Positions 54,293 to 63,933 of a stretch of DNA of 64,000 bases are shown here, piece after piece (the first letter of the stretch is position 1; the number at the start of each line of letters is the position of its first letter). The notes under the pieces were generated by a model. That model searched no databases, had not been told where the DNA came from, and saw only the letters and a program-made list of their open reading frames with translations. Source of the stretch: Bacillus sp. FJAT-44742 (GTDB lineage Bacteria > Bacillota > Bacilli > Bacillales > Marinococcaceae); contig NZ_KZ454936.1 in assembly GCF_002797315.1 (NCBI RefSeq), positions 1,611,133 to 1,675,132 on the forward strand. The letters run 5' to 3'. The position numbers and the translations under genes are program-made.

Positions 54293-55447
54293 CTAGGTTT
54301 CTCTTAATGCAATTTTAAGACGCAACGAATAAAGGAAAAGGAAGAGGACGCCGGTAACCGCAAAAACGCCAAGGAGAGTATACAGTCCTTCTCCTCCGTA
54401 ATGTTCCATCATCCATCCCCCGCCTAGCGATCCTATAACACCTGACAATCCAAAAAATGTAGTAATAAAAAGTAAATGCCCTGTAGCCTGTAGTTCTTCC
54501 GGCACTAGCTTAGAGATATACTGAAGAGCTGAAAAATACATCCCTCCAAAAGTAATACCGTGAAGAACCTGAAGCCAAAGAACATGACTTGGATCATCTA
54601 TTCCTGCCATCATAAACCAGCGAAAGGCATACAGCAAACCAGCAATTAAAATAAAAAAGAGCGGGTGAAATCTGCGGAACCATAAGTAAGAAAGAAAAAA
54701 GACGACTGCTTCAGAAACAACCCCCACAAACCACGCCATTCCAATCAAAGACTCCGCTCCGCCAAGTTCTACGATAAACAACCCTAAAAAACTGTCATTT
54801 GCCCGGTGTCCTACCGAAATAAAAAAAATCATTCCCAGAAAAAACAGTACTCTTGGTTTCACTCCAAACTGAAGAGCATGAACGATAGTAACCGGTTTAT
54901 TCGCAGGCTTAGCATCTGTGACCAGCCATGCCATTGAGAGGGCAAGAAGAGTAAAAAGCAAAAAGGGAACGTATAAATAAGAGACCCCCACACGCTCTAA
55001 AAAGAAACCACTGACCAGTGAGGTAATGGCGAATCCAAGAGAACCCCACATACGTATTCGCCCGAAGCTCAAGCCCTGCTGCATGGCTGTTTTCTGAGTC
55101 AAGCTGTCTCCAAGAGCCGTAGTTGGCGCAACAAAAATAAAGAGCATAAAGCCAAAAATGAACAGAGCATAGAATTCAGTTATCTGAAAAAAGAAGACGC
55201 TGACTACGGCCCCTGAACTAAGGCAGATTATAAGTATTTTCTTGATCGTTTTCCACTTGTCGCTCATGTACCCCCAGAAAGGCTGGGCAAACACAGCTGC
55301 CAGGGGCCCGATAGCAATCAACCAGCCGATTTGACTTTGTGACCAGCCTTCATTTTGAAAGTATACAGGAAGATAACTGACCAAGACGGTTAGGGCTGAG
55401 TAAGCAAAAAACAAGTAGCCCATAAGGGGAAGTGTCTGCCTGCGCAT
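54293..55447 (-). CDS. MFS transporter (LacY-like MFS_1)
   Basis: A 384-aa permease with twelve predicted membrane segments. Family hallmarks include FWGYMSDKWKTIKK between helices 2 and 3 and GRIRMWGSLGFAITSLVSG. It resembles the lactose/nucleoside permease-like group common in bacilli (for example YwbF). The substrate is not known. It is upstream of dynA but 78 bases apart. Confidence 0.87.
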   Translation of the reverse strand: MRRQTLPLMGYLFFAYSALTVLVSYLPVYFQNEGWSQSQIGWLIAIGPLAAVFAQPFWGYMSDKWKTIKKILIICLSSGAVVSVFFFQITEFYALFIFGFMLFIFVAPTTALGDSLTQKTAMQQGLSFGRIRMWGSLGFAITSLVSGFFLERVGVSYLYVPFLLFTLLALSMAWLVTDAKPANKPVTIVHALQFGVKPRVLFFLGMIFFISVGHRANDSFLGLFIVELGGAESLIGMAWFVGVVSEAVVFFLSYLWFRRFHPLFFILIAGLLYAFRWFMMAGIDDPSHVLWLQVLHGITFGGMYFSALQYISKLVPEELQATGHLLFITTFFGLSGVIGSLGGGWMMEHYGGEGLYTLLGVFAVTGVLFLFLYSLRLKIALRET

Positions 55448-55496
55448 AGTTTTTCTCTCCTTTTCAATCTGTGGCCAAAAACGCTGTAGAAAATAA

Positions 55497-55518
55497 AGAC
55501 CCCCATTAAGGGGGTGGG
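55497..55518 (-). terminator. ykuI terminator
   Basis: ACCCCC pairs with GGGGGT, T-rich on the minus strand. Confidence 0.7.
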
Positions 55519-55525
55519 TGCAATC

Positions 55526-56743
55526 TTACAATAAAAAGTCTTGTTCAAATAAGTAGGAATAAGGGATGTCAATGAAGACATACATCTGCTCATTAATTGG
55601 AGAAGAATATGTTCTGATTAGTTCATCCTTATGGATGTCTGTATACAAATCAGACAAAAAGCCTCTCCCTTCATAATTCATACGAATAATATTTTCCAGA
55701 AAGTAAGGGCGCCAGCTCCAGTTTTTTGATTTATCTTCCGGATGATACTCCCATGTTCCTTCTACTTTCACAGCATTTCCAGATTGCTGAAATCCATCTT
55801 CATTACATATATATACCCGAAAACAAAGATCATCAAGTCGCTTTGCTACGACTTGGGCAAGATGATCATAATCCTTTTGATCTTTAAGATCATGCAGTGC
55901 TTCTTGAAGACGTATGTTTAATTTTTCACTCAAAGTAAGCTGAGCCTTAATTTTTTTTCTTTCAAAATCAAGAAAGTGGTGGAAATCCTTTTTAAGGCTT
56001 TCTTTATATTTAAATGGATCAACGAAGTCAGAAAGGTCTTTTTCCAAATATGAACCTTGATAATAACGAGCCCCGTGACGCCAGGCATAGTTTAACTGGT
56101 TAAATGTGCTGATTCTCTTAAACAAGAGAGCAGCACCTATCTTTCTTGAAAGCATGGATAACGAGTGAAGAACTTCCCGGTAGACATCAGGAAAGGATCC
56201 ATCATCAATGAGGTCCATATTCACCTTAATAATATTCGGACGCAAATAAGCAATGCGGTCCAGGTGGGTGCCGCTTTTTTCCACATCATCAATCGCCACT
56301 TTTATTCCGACACTTTGCACATATTGAATAAAATATTTAAGATGAGACACCTCACCATGAAAGTCATGTTCAGTAATGATGAGGACAACCCTGGTCATAT
56401 CAAAATCCTCATTTTCCTCTCGTGCTCTAAGCCTGGAAATAAATTTGTCGGCCCCATCTCCCACTAACAGGTTGGCATCCACATTTAAAAAAAGATTCCC
56501 ATCCTGCTCCTCGTCAATATATTTCTGAATGGCCTGATCCTGAATATATTCATCCATGTCCAGCCTATACTCTTCAGGAACCGACTGATCTTGGAAAAAA
56601 GAGCCTAAACTGATGATTTCTTCTTCATTTTTGAACCTGCCGACTACTTCATAACCAATGACATCCTGTTTATCGGCTCCTATCACAGGCTGAAAATAAG
56701 GAAGAGCCTTGTCTTTATGTAAAACGATATCTAATGCATCCAT
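55526..56743 (-). CDS. ykuI: YkuI, degenerate EAL-domain protein
   Basis: A 405-aa protein like B. subtilis YkuI (407 aa): an N-terminal EAL domain (residues about 5-245) and a C-terminal PAS-like YkuI_C domain. The EAL signature reads YEVVGR instead of EAL, while FLNVDANLL, LIITEHDF, VAIDDVEKSGTHLDRI and IIKVNMDLI keep much of the pocket. B. subtilis YkuI binds c-di-GMP but hydrolyses it little, if at all. It probably acts as a c-di-GMP effector. Confidence 0.94.
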   Translation of the reverse strand: MDALDIVLHKDKALPYFQPVIGADKQDVIGYEVVGRFKNEEEIISLGSFFQDQSVPEEYRLDMDEYIQDQAIQKYIDEEQDGNLFLNVDANLLVGDGADKFISRLRAREENEDFDMTRVVLIITEHDFHGEVSHLKYFIQYVQSVGIKVAIDDVEKSGTHLDRIAYLRPNIIKVNMDLIDDGSFPDVYREVLHSLSMLSRKIGAALLFKRISTFNQLNYAWRHGARYYQGSYLEKDLSDFVDPFKYKESLKKDFHHFLDFERKKIKAQLTLSEKLNIRLQEALHDLKDQKDYDHLAQVVAKRLDDLCFRVYICNEDGFQQSGNAVKVEGTWEYHPEDKSKNWSWRPYFLENIIRMNYEGRGFLSDLYTDIHKDELIRTYSSPINEQMYVFIDIPYSYLFEQDFLL

Positions 56744-56849
56744 TTTTTATCACCTTTTCTATCCGTTACCACATCTCTCCATGTTTATTATATCATGGCT
56801 CATCTTATTATAAAAAATCAGGAGCATTCTATGTAAACCTTTCTCATAC

Positions 56850-56885
56850 AAAAAGCCGGCTCAATAGAAGATGAGCCCGCTTTTA
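56850..56885 (-). terminator. Terminator of flavin reductase-like gene
   Basis: AAAAGCGGGCTCAT pairs with TGAGCCGGCTTTT, followed by T on the minus strand. Confidence 0.8.
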
Positions 56886-57500
56886 TTAGGTTGGCCGCGG
56901 CTTGGATATAATCTCTCCAAGCAGTCCATAGTCCACCCCACCAAGCCTGCTGACAGGAGCCAGCAATTCCGTTTGAATATGTCCTTCTTTATAGAGAGAA
57001 TCACTTACCCGGTAGGAAACCACTTCTCCAATAATAAAATCACAACGGGGGTCATCTTGTTTTCCTCCGAGCTCCATATGTTGATGGAGGGTACATTCCA
57101 ACGCCACTTTTGCTTCTTTAATCACAGGAACCGTTACTTTTTCGCTTTTTATTAATGTCAATCCTGTTTCTTCTACCTCGCTGACATGTGCTGGATAATT
57201 GGCTGCACTTTGGTTAACTTGTTCGATTAAGGTTTCATCTACCACATGGATGACAAACTGATTATTTGCTTCAAGAATGTTTCTCGCAGTATCTTTAAAT
57301 GCACCATCAGGTTTTCGTCCAACTGACACACCGACTAATGGAGGTTCCGCTGTAATAACATTAAAAAAGCTGAAAGGAGCGGCATTAATGGTCCCATCCT
57401 TTCCCTCGGTTGTAATAAATGCTATAGGCCGCGGGAGAATACTGGAGATTAACAGCTTATAATTTTCTTTCCTGGATAATTTTTTTGCATCAATGTTCAT
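56886..57500 (-). CDS. Flavin reductase-like flavoprotein
   Basis: A 204-aa FMN-binding split-barrel protein of the flavin reductase/DIM6 family. Typical blocks are PRPIAFITTEGKDGTINAAP, FSFFNVITAEPPLVGVSV and HVVDETLIEQVN. ATG 57500 follows GAGGTGAG. It could reduce free flavin or bind it for an unknown reaction. It lies 27 bases downstream of a hydrolase gene, so the two may be co-transcribed. Confidence 0.88.
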   Translation of the reverse strand: MNIDAKKLSRKENYKLLISSILPRPIAFITTEGKDGTINAAPFSFFNVITAEPPLVGVSVGRKPDGAFKDTARNILEANNQFVIHVVDETLIEQVNQSAANYPAHVSEVEETGLTLIKSEKVTVPVIKEAKVALECTLHQHMELGGKQDDPRCDFIIGEVVSYRVSDSLYKEGHIQTELLAPVSRLGGVDYGLLGEIISKPRPT

Positions 57501-57527
57501 CTTTCTCACCTCTCCTCTCATCGTATT

Positions 57528-58388
57528 CTAGATTTCTTTCTTAGGCAACCTCTGAAAACGTCCTCTCTCTTCTAAAAAATTTATCATCTCAGTCAGAGTT
57601 TTTTCTGGCTGCTCTTTTGGGAGGAGATGTCCTGTTTTGGGATAAGTAATAAAACTTGCCTGAGACAGTTGGGTAGATAGACGTTCACCTATAGATAAAG
57701 GAACTACTTGATCATTCTCCCCCCATAGAAGCAGAGTGTGATGAGCAATACCGTAAAGGTCTTCATCTTTCAAATCCCCTTCACGATGGCGTATTAAACC
57801 AATGAGGGACTGGTAGAAGGCCTTGTCCTTAAAAGGGGTCACATATATTTGATAGCTTTCATCGTCCGCATGCTTTTCATCATACACTACACTTTTAAAA
57901 ATATTTCGTAAATCTGAACGGTTAATAAGAAAGCGGGCGCATAAGGGGGCAAGAGGCAGATAAGTAGCCAGGCGCAGCCTAATTGAAGACCGTCCTACAT
58001 AACTGGAAGGAGCCATAAGCACCAGCTCCGAAATAAGGTCTGGATAATACTTAGCCAGGTAGAGGCAGATTTGTCCTCCCATCGAGTGTCCCACCGCTGT
58101 TATTTTTTTCACAGAGAGGATTTCCATTAATTCAGCGATGGTAGCTGCATAATTTTCATATGAATAAAGGTACCCGGTTCCTTTTTCACTTTTGCCAAAG
58201 CCGGGAAGATCCAGTGCAATCACACGTGCAAATTCAGCAAGCTTCGGGATAACAGGCTTAAAGCTGTGAACGGAAGACACGAGGCCGTGGATTAAACATA
58301 CGTCAGGAGTATCTCTTCCATAGCTTTTTGGCATGTATTCTTCAACATATACAGATACATTGTTCACTTTTATATACTTGCCCTCCAT
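57528..58388 (-). CDS. Alpha/beta-hydrolase
   Basis: A 286-aa hydrolase. Oxyanion loop VCLIHGLVSSVHSF, nucleophile elbow AVGHSMGGQICLY (Ser), acid in LLWGENDQVVP and catalytic His in TYPKTGHLLPKEQP are visible. ATG follows AAGGAAGGG. No substrate can be assigned. A short gap leads to the flavoprotein gene. Confidence 0.9.
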   Translation of the reverse strand: MEGKYIKVNNVSVYVEEYMPKSYGRDTPDVCLIHGLVSSVHSFKPVIPKLAEFARVIALDLPGFGKSEKGTGYLYSYENYAATIAELMEILSVKKITAVGHSMGGQICLYLAKYYPDLISELVLMAPSSYVGRSSIRLRLATYLPLAPLCARFLINRSDLRNIFKSVVYDEKHADDESYQIYVTPFKDKAFYQSLIGLIRHREGDLKDEDLYGIAHHTLLLWGENDQVVPLSIGERLSTQLSQASFITYPKTGHLLPKEQPEKTLTEMINFLEERGRFQRLPKKEI

Positions 58389-58807
58389 AGCACCCTTCCT
58401 TTTCTTCGTCCACTGTCATCTCCTTTATATGATTTACACAAGCAATGTTTCCATGTATTTTTTTTTCTTTTCCACGATTCAAAAAGTGCGGCTGTAATAA
58501 AAACCAATTTCATGTTTGGGATGCAGACCCACTGTCCAAAGGCCAAGAAATAAATCAATAGGGACGGATCACGCAGCAATGGACCACTTCTTTCTTTCTT
58601 TGAGGTAATGATCAAGAGATCCAGGAGGAGGAACCTCCCTTCTGCCTACTGAGAGTTGAAGCGCAAAAAGCATCCAAATCAATTAAAGAGCAAGTAAAAG
58701 TAAATAGGCTGGTTTAAGTCTCGTTCAATCCGAAACTCAAACCAGCCAATGGCTGCGTAATAAAAATCTAATTGTGTGGAGGGGACTGATACTGTCTTGT
58801 CACCGTC
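58389..58807. other. Intergenic region
   Basis: About 420 bases. No supported gene; a short open frame at 58370-58615 has no ribosome site. The right part holds the metA terminator. Confidence 0.5.
58707..58747 (-). terminator. metA terminator
   Basis: GGCTGGTTT pairs with AAACCAGCC across a 23-base loop. Confidence 0.65.
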
Positions 58808-59722
58808 TTAATACGAACGAAGGTCGTATGGTGTCTGCTGGTATACGTAATAGTTGAGCCAATTTGAAAACAAAAGATTAGAATGGGCTCTCCATCTAAG
58901 CTGAGGCCTTGCCTTCCTGTTGTTTTCCGGGTAATAATTCTCTGGCTCCGCTGTCTTAACTCCCCGGTTGTAATCCCGTTCATATTCATCCTGAAGTGTA
59001 CAGGTATCATATTCACTGTGGCCTGTCACAAAAATCTGTTTCCCGTCTTTTGAAGCCACGATATAAACGCCGGCTTCAGGAGATTCAGACAGCACCTGAA
59101 GCTCAGGAACCTTGTCTACATCTTCACGTCTAGTACCAGTATATCTGGAATGAGGGACATAGAAAACATCATCAAATCCTCTCATTAAGCTTTCATTCGG
59201 CTTTTCAACAAAATGTTCATAAATACCAAACTGCTTAACAGGAAGTTCATGTTTAGGAACCCCATAATGATAATACATGCCTGCCTGCGCCCCCCAGCAA
59301 ATATGAAGGGTGGAAGTGACATTTGACTTGCTCCATTCTAAGATGCTCTTTAACTCTTCCCAATAAGTAACATCTTCAAAAGGGAGCTTCTCTATAGGCG
59401 CTCCGGTTATAATCATTCCGTCAAATTTTCTTTCACGGATTTCATCAAAGGTTTTATAAAAAGAGGCGAGATGCTCAATTGGTGTATTTTTGGATCTGTG
59501 TGTATGAGGATGAAGCAATGAAACATCCAATTGAAGAGGGGTATTCCCCAAAAGCCTGAGCAATTGTGTTTCTGTCGTTTCTTTTATTGGCATTAAGTTT
59601 AAAATCAGTATTTTAAGTGGGCGAATATCCTGAGTATAAGCCCTGCTTTCATTCATTATAAATATATTTTCTTTCGATAATATATCCTTTGCGGGTAAAT
59701 GATCGGGTACCTTAATAGGCAT
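58808..59722 (-). CDS. metA: Homoserine O-acetyltransferase MetA
   Basis: A 304-aa MetA enzyme that activates homoserine for methionine synthesis. Catalytic Cys142 is in [10 protein letters not shown] and His/Glu in FVTGHSEYD. Residue 111 is Glu (GAPIE), the established marker for acetyl-CoA use; succinyl-transferring MetA proteins have Gly there. No SAM riboswitch or T-box is recognisable in the 480 bases upstream, which is unusual for a methionine gene in this group. Confidence 0.95.
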   Translation of the reverse strand: MPIKVPDHLPAKDILSKENIFIMNESRAYTQDIRPLKILILNLMPIKETTETQLLRLLGNTPLQLDVSLLHPHTHRSKNTPIEHLASFYKTFDEIRERKFDGMIITGAPIEKLPFEDVTYWEELKSILEWSKSNVTSTLHICWGAQAGMYYHYGVPKHELPVKQFGIYEHFVEKPNESLMRGFDDVFYVPHSRYTGTRREDVDKVPELQVLSESPEAGVYIVASKDGKQIFVTGHSEYDTCTLQDEYERDYNRGVKTAEPENYYPENNRKARPQLRWRAHSNLLFSNWLNYYVYQQTPYDLRSY

Positions 59723-60204
59723 AATTCTCTCCTACTTTCTCTCAATACTCAGCTATCTTTATTGTTTATGTCTTTCATAGTGCTCCCTGAACGATTCGTT
59801 TTCAGAAGTTATATCATATGGTGAATAGGTAAAACCAGAAAGCTCACCAGTCAAATGAAAAGCTGCTTCTCTACAGATCAGCTTGATTGGTATCTACCCA
59901 TTCCAACTGATCTATCATACTTTCATAAAGTTATTCTGTAATTGTTAAAATTATCATAAAACCGAATTTTTCGCAAATCTCTTACAGGACTCATTATACT
60001 ATTTTATAACGTATCTATCTATTGTCTTATCTATTCTTCTTTTTGGAGAAAAGCTGCAACACCTGCTCCCCACCCTGGCCACGGTCCCAAAAGGGGGTAT
60101 ATTGGCTTCCCTTGGGTTCTTTTAGTAAATCAGTCTATTTGACTAAGGATAACTCTATAATAAGAGGCCCTTTCACAAGGCTTTTATAAAAGAAACATCC
60201 GGGA
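59723..60204. other. Long leader/intergenic region before metA
   Basis: About 480 bases, AT-rich, with no gene supported. I looked for the S-box core and T-box bulge and found neither. A TATAAT at about 59994 on the minus strand is a possible -10 but has no good -35. Confidence 0.45.
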
Positions 60205-60218
60205 TCAGCCGGATGTTT
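60192..60218 (-). terminator. Terminator overlapping PHP gene end
   Basis: AAACATCC pairs with GGATGTTT; the hairpin includes the stop codon of the PHP gene and is followed by a T-rich minus-strand stretch. Confidence 0.65.
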
Positions 60219-61074
60219 GAGAGGAATGCCTTTTTTCTATAGCATGAAGTAATATTTCAGCTCTTTCGCCAGAAATGGTGGTTACACCGAGAGGTTCTTT
60301 TTTCCTTCCGTATTCTTCATGGTGAAAATCTGATCCTCCTGTTCGAAGCAGAGTCTTCTTTGTTTCTTTCTCCAGTTTGGAAGTCAGTTTTTCGTAGTGT
60401 TTTCTTTCTTCAGGGTCGTGATCTCTGTGTTCAATTTCCACCCCGTCAAGCCCGCTCTGATGCACCCATTTTTCAATGTCTTCATCAAGACCGTAATACC
60501 CAGGATGAGCAACGACTGCAAGTCCTCCGGCTTGATGAATAAGTGATATGGCTTCTTCAGGAGTGAATTCTTTTGCCTTCGATACATAAGCCGGCTTTCC
60601 TTCTCCTAAATATTTATCAAATGCCTCTGAGACTTCTTTCACGTACCCTCTATCAATCAGTGCTTTTGCTACGTGCGGGCGGCCTACACTGCCCCCGTCC
60701 ACATAACGGAGAACATCTTCTTCCTGCAAAGTAACTCCAGCACCCTGTAAACGTTCAAGCATAACTTCCATACGCTTGTTTCTCATTTGTCGTTGTCCTT
60801 CCAGCACTTCTTGAAATGCTGCATCTTCAATATTCACCCCGTAGCCTAGCATGTGAACGCTTTTCCCTTTCCACTTCGTGGAAAGCTCAATGCCGGGAAT
60901 CACAGTCAGACCCAGCTGTTCCCCTGCCGCCTGCGCTTCTTTTACCCCATTTGTGGTATCATGGTCTGTCAATGCTACGATGTGTATTCCTGCCTCTTTG
61001 CACTTTTCCATCAGCTTAGCTGGTGAATAGCCCCCATCTGAAGCCGTAGAGTGCATATGTAAGTCTGCCTGCAT
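60205..61074 (-). CDS. PHP-domain phosphoesterase (YciV/RNase AM-like)
   Basis: A 289-aa PHP-family metal phosphoesterase. Metal ligands are seen in ADLHMHSTASDGG, LTDHDTTNG, VIPGIELSTKW, VAHPGYYG and GGSDFHHEEYG. Relatives include the 5'-3' exoribonuclease RNase AM and 3',5'-nucleotide bisphosphate phosphatases. ATG 61074, or a TTG one codon earlier, follows GGAGGTGG. It lies 26 bases downstream of the DUF4352-like gene. Confidence 0.9.
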   Translation of the reverse strand: MQADLHMHSTASDGGYSPAKLMEKCKEAGIHIVALTDHDTTNGVKEAQAAGEQLGLTVIPGIELSTKWKGKSVHMLGYGVNIEDAAFQEVLEGQRQMRNKRMEVMLERLQGAGVTLQEEDVLRYVDGGSVGRPHVAKALIDRGYVKEVSEAFDKYLGEGKPAYVSKAKEFTPEEAISLIHQAGGLAVVAHPGYYGLDEDIEKWVHQSGLDGVEIEHRDHDPEERKHYEKLTSKLEKETKKTLLRTGGSDFHHEEYGRKKEPLGVTTISGERAEILLHAIEKRHSSQTSG

Positions 61075-61100
61075 CAATTGCTAGTCCACCTCCGCTTTGT

Positions 61101-61595
61101 TTACGAAGCAGTTTTCACTGCCCAAGCTACTTGCCCTTTTCTCATATGGTCTGTATAGGTAAACTCGTAATAGGAAGATGGTTCTACTTTAAAAGCCAAC
61201 GTCCCTCTTCTTTGCCCTTCAGGCCGGAGTTGACCTCCAATGAGCCTTTTATCGTCATAGTTGTCATGGTACTCATACGTATATCCTTCATCGTTTACGA
61301 CCAATGTGTTGAATAAAGATATTTCTTTTACTTCTTCCGTGGCATTAAAGAAGGAGACATCAACAACCAAAAAGGTTTCCCCTTCCTCTTCGGTCTCATA
61401 TGCTTCGTGGACGGTCACATCCATTCCGCCTATTCTTGCCGTTTCACCTTTTTCCAGCAGGTGTTCAGACCCCTCCACAATCTGTGCATAGGGGTTATCC
61501 GTTAATCCGCTTGTTGTCTGTGACTGAAATAAGACTCCTGAGAAAAAACCGAGCAATAAAACAAGTCCAAGTAATACCCCATACTTCACCGTCAT
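61101..61595 (-). CDS. Membrane-anchored DUF4352-like protein
   Basis: A 164-aa exported protein with an N-terminal membrane anchor (GVLLGLVLLLGFFSGVLF) and a beta-sandwich domain of the DUF4352/telomeric-repeat-binding-like type (ARIGGMDVTVHEAYETEE, FLVVDVSFFNATEEVKEIS). Function is unknown. It probably forms an operon with the PHP gene. Confidence 0.82.
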   Translation of the reverse strand: MTVKYGVLLGLVLLLGFFSGVLFQSQTTSGLTDNPYAQIVEGSEHLLEKGETARIGGMDVTVHEAYETEEEGETFLVVDVSFFNATEEVKEISLFNTLVVNDEGYTYEYHDNYDDKRLIGGQLRPEGQRRGTLAFKVEPSSYYEFTYTDHMRKGQVAWAVKTAS

Positions 61596-61805
61596 GCTAA
61601 ATCACTCTCTCCATTCTACCTAATCTGTTCCAACATGTTCAAACCTGGTGCCCTTCTCAACAGAAAAGATATGAGACTTTGCTTTTCCATAGAACAAAGC
61701 TTAGCATCATTTTATATCACATAGGCGCTTGTTCTCTGTTTTCCACCTCACATCAAAGGAGGCGACCGTTACGGCCACCTTGTTCTAATAAAACAAATAG
61801 CACGC

Positions 61806-62639
61806 TTATTTCCCTTCGTTCCACCAATCATCTTGAATGGTAACCGGCAGCTGCCTTTTATGCTCTGTTTGAGTATACCTGGTAATGAGGTTTACTTTCA
61901 CTGCTTCATTTACCGTTTTGCCTTCCAGGAAATTATCAATATCGTCATAGGTGACTCCCAGAGCTTCTTCATCTGAAATACCTGGTTTATCGCTTTCTAG
62001 ATCAGCAGTAGGCACCTTCTCGTATAAGTGTGCCGGAGCATCGAGCTTACGTAAAAGCTCTTTTCCCTGCCTTTTGTTCAGACCAAATAACGGTGCGACG
62101 TCACAAGCCCCGTCACCATACTTAGTATAAAATCCAGTAACAGCTTCAGCTGCATGGTCTGTCCCGATAACTAAGCAGCCAAACTCTGCTGCCAAATCGT
62201 ATTGGGCTTTCATTCTTTCCCTTGCCTTTGTATTCCCTTTGTTAAAATCACTCATCTTATGGCCCACTGCTTGTTCAAAAGCATTTTCTGCCGCATCCAC
62301 TGCTTGTTGAATGTTTATAGTAATTGTCTTTGATGGGCTGATGAAATTTAGTGCCTGTTGTGCATCATCTTCATCGAACTGTTCGCCATATGGCAGACGA
62401 ACGGCAATAAAAGAATATTCTTTGTCCTCTTCTTCATTTAATTCCTCAATAGCCATTTGTGCTATTTTACCGGCTAATGTAGAATCCTGCCCCCCGGATA
62501 TCCCCAATACATATCCAGATACGTGGGCTTTTTTTGCGTATGCTTTTAAAAAATCTTTTCTCTTATTAATTTCCTCAACAGGATCAATATCGGGCTTCAC
62601 TTCCAAAGCTTCTACAATCTGCTGCTGTGAAATAGACAA
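61806..62639 (-). CDS. nadE: NH3-dependent NAD+ synthetase
   Basis: A 277-aa enzyme that converts deamido-NAD to NAD with ammonia and ATP. The PP-loop is [65 protein letters not shown] and [15 protein letters not shown] are as in Bacillus NadE. The start is TTG 62639 with GGAGTG upstream; a longer reading has no site. Neighbours are unrelated. Confidence 0.95.
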   Translation of the reverse strand: MSISQQQIVEALEVKPDIDPVEEINKRKDFLKAYAKKAHVSGYVLGISGGQDSTLAGKIAQMAIEELNEEEDKEYSFIAVRLPYGEQFDEDDAQQALNFISPSKTITINIQQAVDAAENAFEQAVGHKMSDFNKGNTKARERMKAQYDLAAEFGCLVIGTDHAAEAVTGFYTKYGDGACDVAPLFGLNKRQGKELLRKLDAPAHLYEKVPTADLESDKPGISDEEALGVTYDDIDNFLEGKTVNEAVKVNLITRYTQTEHKRQLPVTIQDDWWNEGK

Positions 62640-62707
62640 TTTAATCACTCCAATGACCATCATTTACTAATTATTTATCCTACATCCCAGTATACTAAAC
62701 CAAAGCA

Positions 62708-63022
62708 TTAAGGGACATGGTTTCTTTTTTTCAGCTTTAATAATTGGGACTGTTTTCCTTCTTTCTGTAAAATTTCGGTTTGTTTTTCCCCTAACAGGTC
62801 AAAATGGGGGTATGGCTTTCGAAGATGAATCCACTCTTCCTTCAGGCCGTATTGCTTTCCCCAGCTGATCAGTGCTTTCAGATTTGAACAGCCTACTTTT
62901 GTGACTGTATCACAATCCGGAAATCTTGGATCATACCAAAAATGAGTGATAAACGCGATTTCTCCATTTGAAGCTTTTCGTTTCCATTCATTGAGTTCTT
63001 CTCGCCTGATTCCAAAGGCCAT
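62708..63022 (-). CDS. yneQ: YneQ-like protein
   Basis: A 104-aa cytosolic protein matching YneQ of B. subtilis: MAFGIRREELNEWKRKA at the start, GEIAFITHFWYDPRFP, TVTKVGCSNLKALISWGKQY and YPHFDLLGEKQ. ATG follows AAAGGAG. It sits near tlp and yneP as in B. subtilis. Function is unknown. Confidence 0.9.
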   Translation of the reverse strand: MAFGIRREELNEWKRKASNGEIAFITHFWYDPRFPDCDTVTKVGCSNLKALISWGKQYGLKEEWIHLRKPYPHFDLLGEKQTEILQKEGKQSQLLKLKKRNHVP

Positions 63023-63171
63023 AATTTAGCTCCTTTTCCAATTTCCCTGTCTCTTTTTTATATCATACGAAGGCATTTTTGTCTGTTATAACGGAAGAAA
63101 ATGTTTCTTTGGATTCATAAAGGTATGTAAGGGTGGCGTTGAGGGATATCAGATGTTTCTTTTTATAATAA

Positions 63172-63206
63172 AAGAAAAAAAGGCAGCTCTACTAAGGAGC
63201 TGCCCC
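63172..63206 (-). terminator. tlp terminator
   Basis: GGCAGCTC pairs with GAGCTGCC, followed by seven T on the minus strand. Confidence 0.85.
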
Positions 63207-63212
63207 TTCCTG

Positions 63213-63434
63213 CTACCGTCGTTTCGCATCTCTTTCTTCGTCTGCGATTTCTTCATATATATTTCCCAGGCTTTCCTGCCTTCTTGCATTCTTTGCTTCA
63301 ATTGCTTTTTTGTCTGATTCCTTCAAATCAAGGTTATTCATCGTTTCCTCGGCGGCTTCCATATTCTTAAGGGTGTTATCCTTCATTTTTTCCAGTTTTT
63401 CAACGTTATCTGAACGGTCATCAGGTTTAGCCAT
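63213..63434 (-). CDS. tlp: Small acid-soluble spore protein Tlp
   Basis: A 73-aa thioredoxin-like spore protein family member (Tlp), not a redox enzyme since it lacks Cys. It is charged and helical (MAKPDDRSDNVEKLEKMKD, ETMNNLDLKESDKKAIEAKN). AAGGAGG precedes ATG. Its neighbours yneP and yneQ are as in B. subtilis. Confidence 0.93.
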   Translation of the reverse strand: MAKPDDRSDNVEKLEKMKDNTLKNMEAAEETMNNLDLKESDKKAIEAKNARRQESLGNIYEEIADEERDAKRR

Positions 63435-63487
63435 TTCATTTCCTCCTTCTCATTTGTCCACATTAGTGTGGAATGAGAAGAAGGTTG

Positions 63488-63919
63488 TTATACATTTTCT
63501 TTCACTTGTTTCTTAACCCTTTCATATTTCTCGTGCCAGTCAGGAAGATGCTTCTTTATAGAGATGGGCCGGAATGTATTTTTGCGAATACACACGTGAG
63601 TGGTGGTTCCCTTAACACAGAGAATACCTTTTTGGTTGATTATGTTATAACCGTATGTCACCCGCAGACCATCATAAGCTTCTATCCATGTTTCAGCGGT
63701 GATGACATCCCCATATGTTGACGGAGCCTTATAATCAAGGTTTACATTTGTCACTGGGGATAGTATGCCTTGCTCTTCAAGCTCTTTGTAATTAAAGCCA
63801 AGTTCATTGATCAATTTTGTGCGTGCAAGCTCACACCATACAAGATAATTAGAGTGGTGGACGATTCCCATTTGATCGGTTTCTGCATATCTGACTTCAA
63901 TGTTTGCTGCTGCTTTCAT
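63488..63919 (-). CDS. yneP: Acyl-CoA thioesterase, 4HBT family (YneP)
   Basis: A 143-aa hot-dog thioesterase. The 4-hydroxybenzoyl-CoA thioesterase signature VRYAETDQMGIVHHSNYLVW (catalytic Asp) is at the N terminus. The later KAPSTYGDVITAETWIE block is typical. AAAAGGAG precedes ATG. The true acyl substrate is unknown. Downstream of it on the same strand is tlp. Confidence 0.93.
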   Translation of the reverse strand: MKAAANIEVRYAETDQMGIVHHSNYLVWCELARTKLINELGFNYKELEEQGILSPVTNVNLDYKAPSTYGDVITAETWIEAYDGLRVTYGYNIINQKGILCVKGTTTHVCIRKNTFRPISIKKHLPDWHEKYERVKKQVKENV

Positions 63920-63933
63920 TGTTCCAGCTCCTT

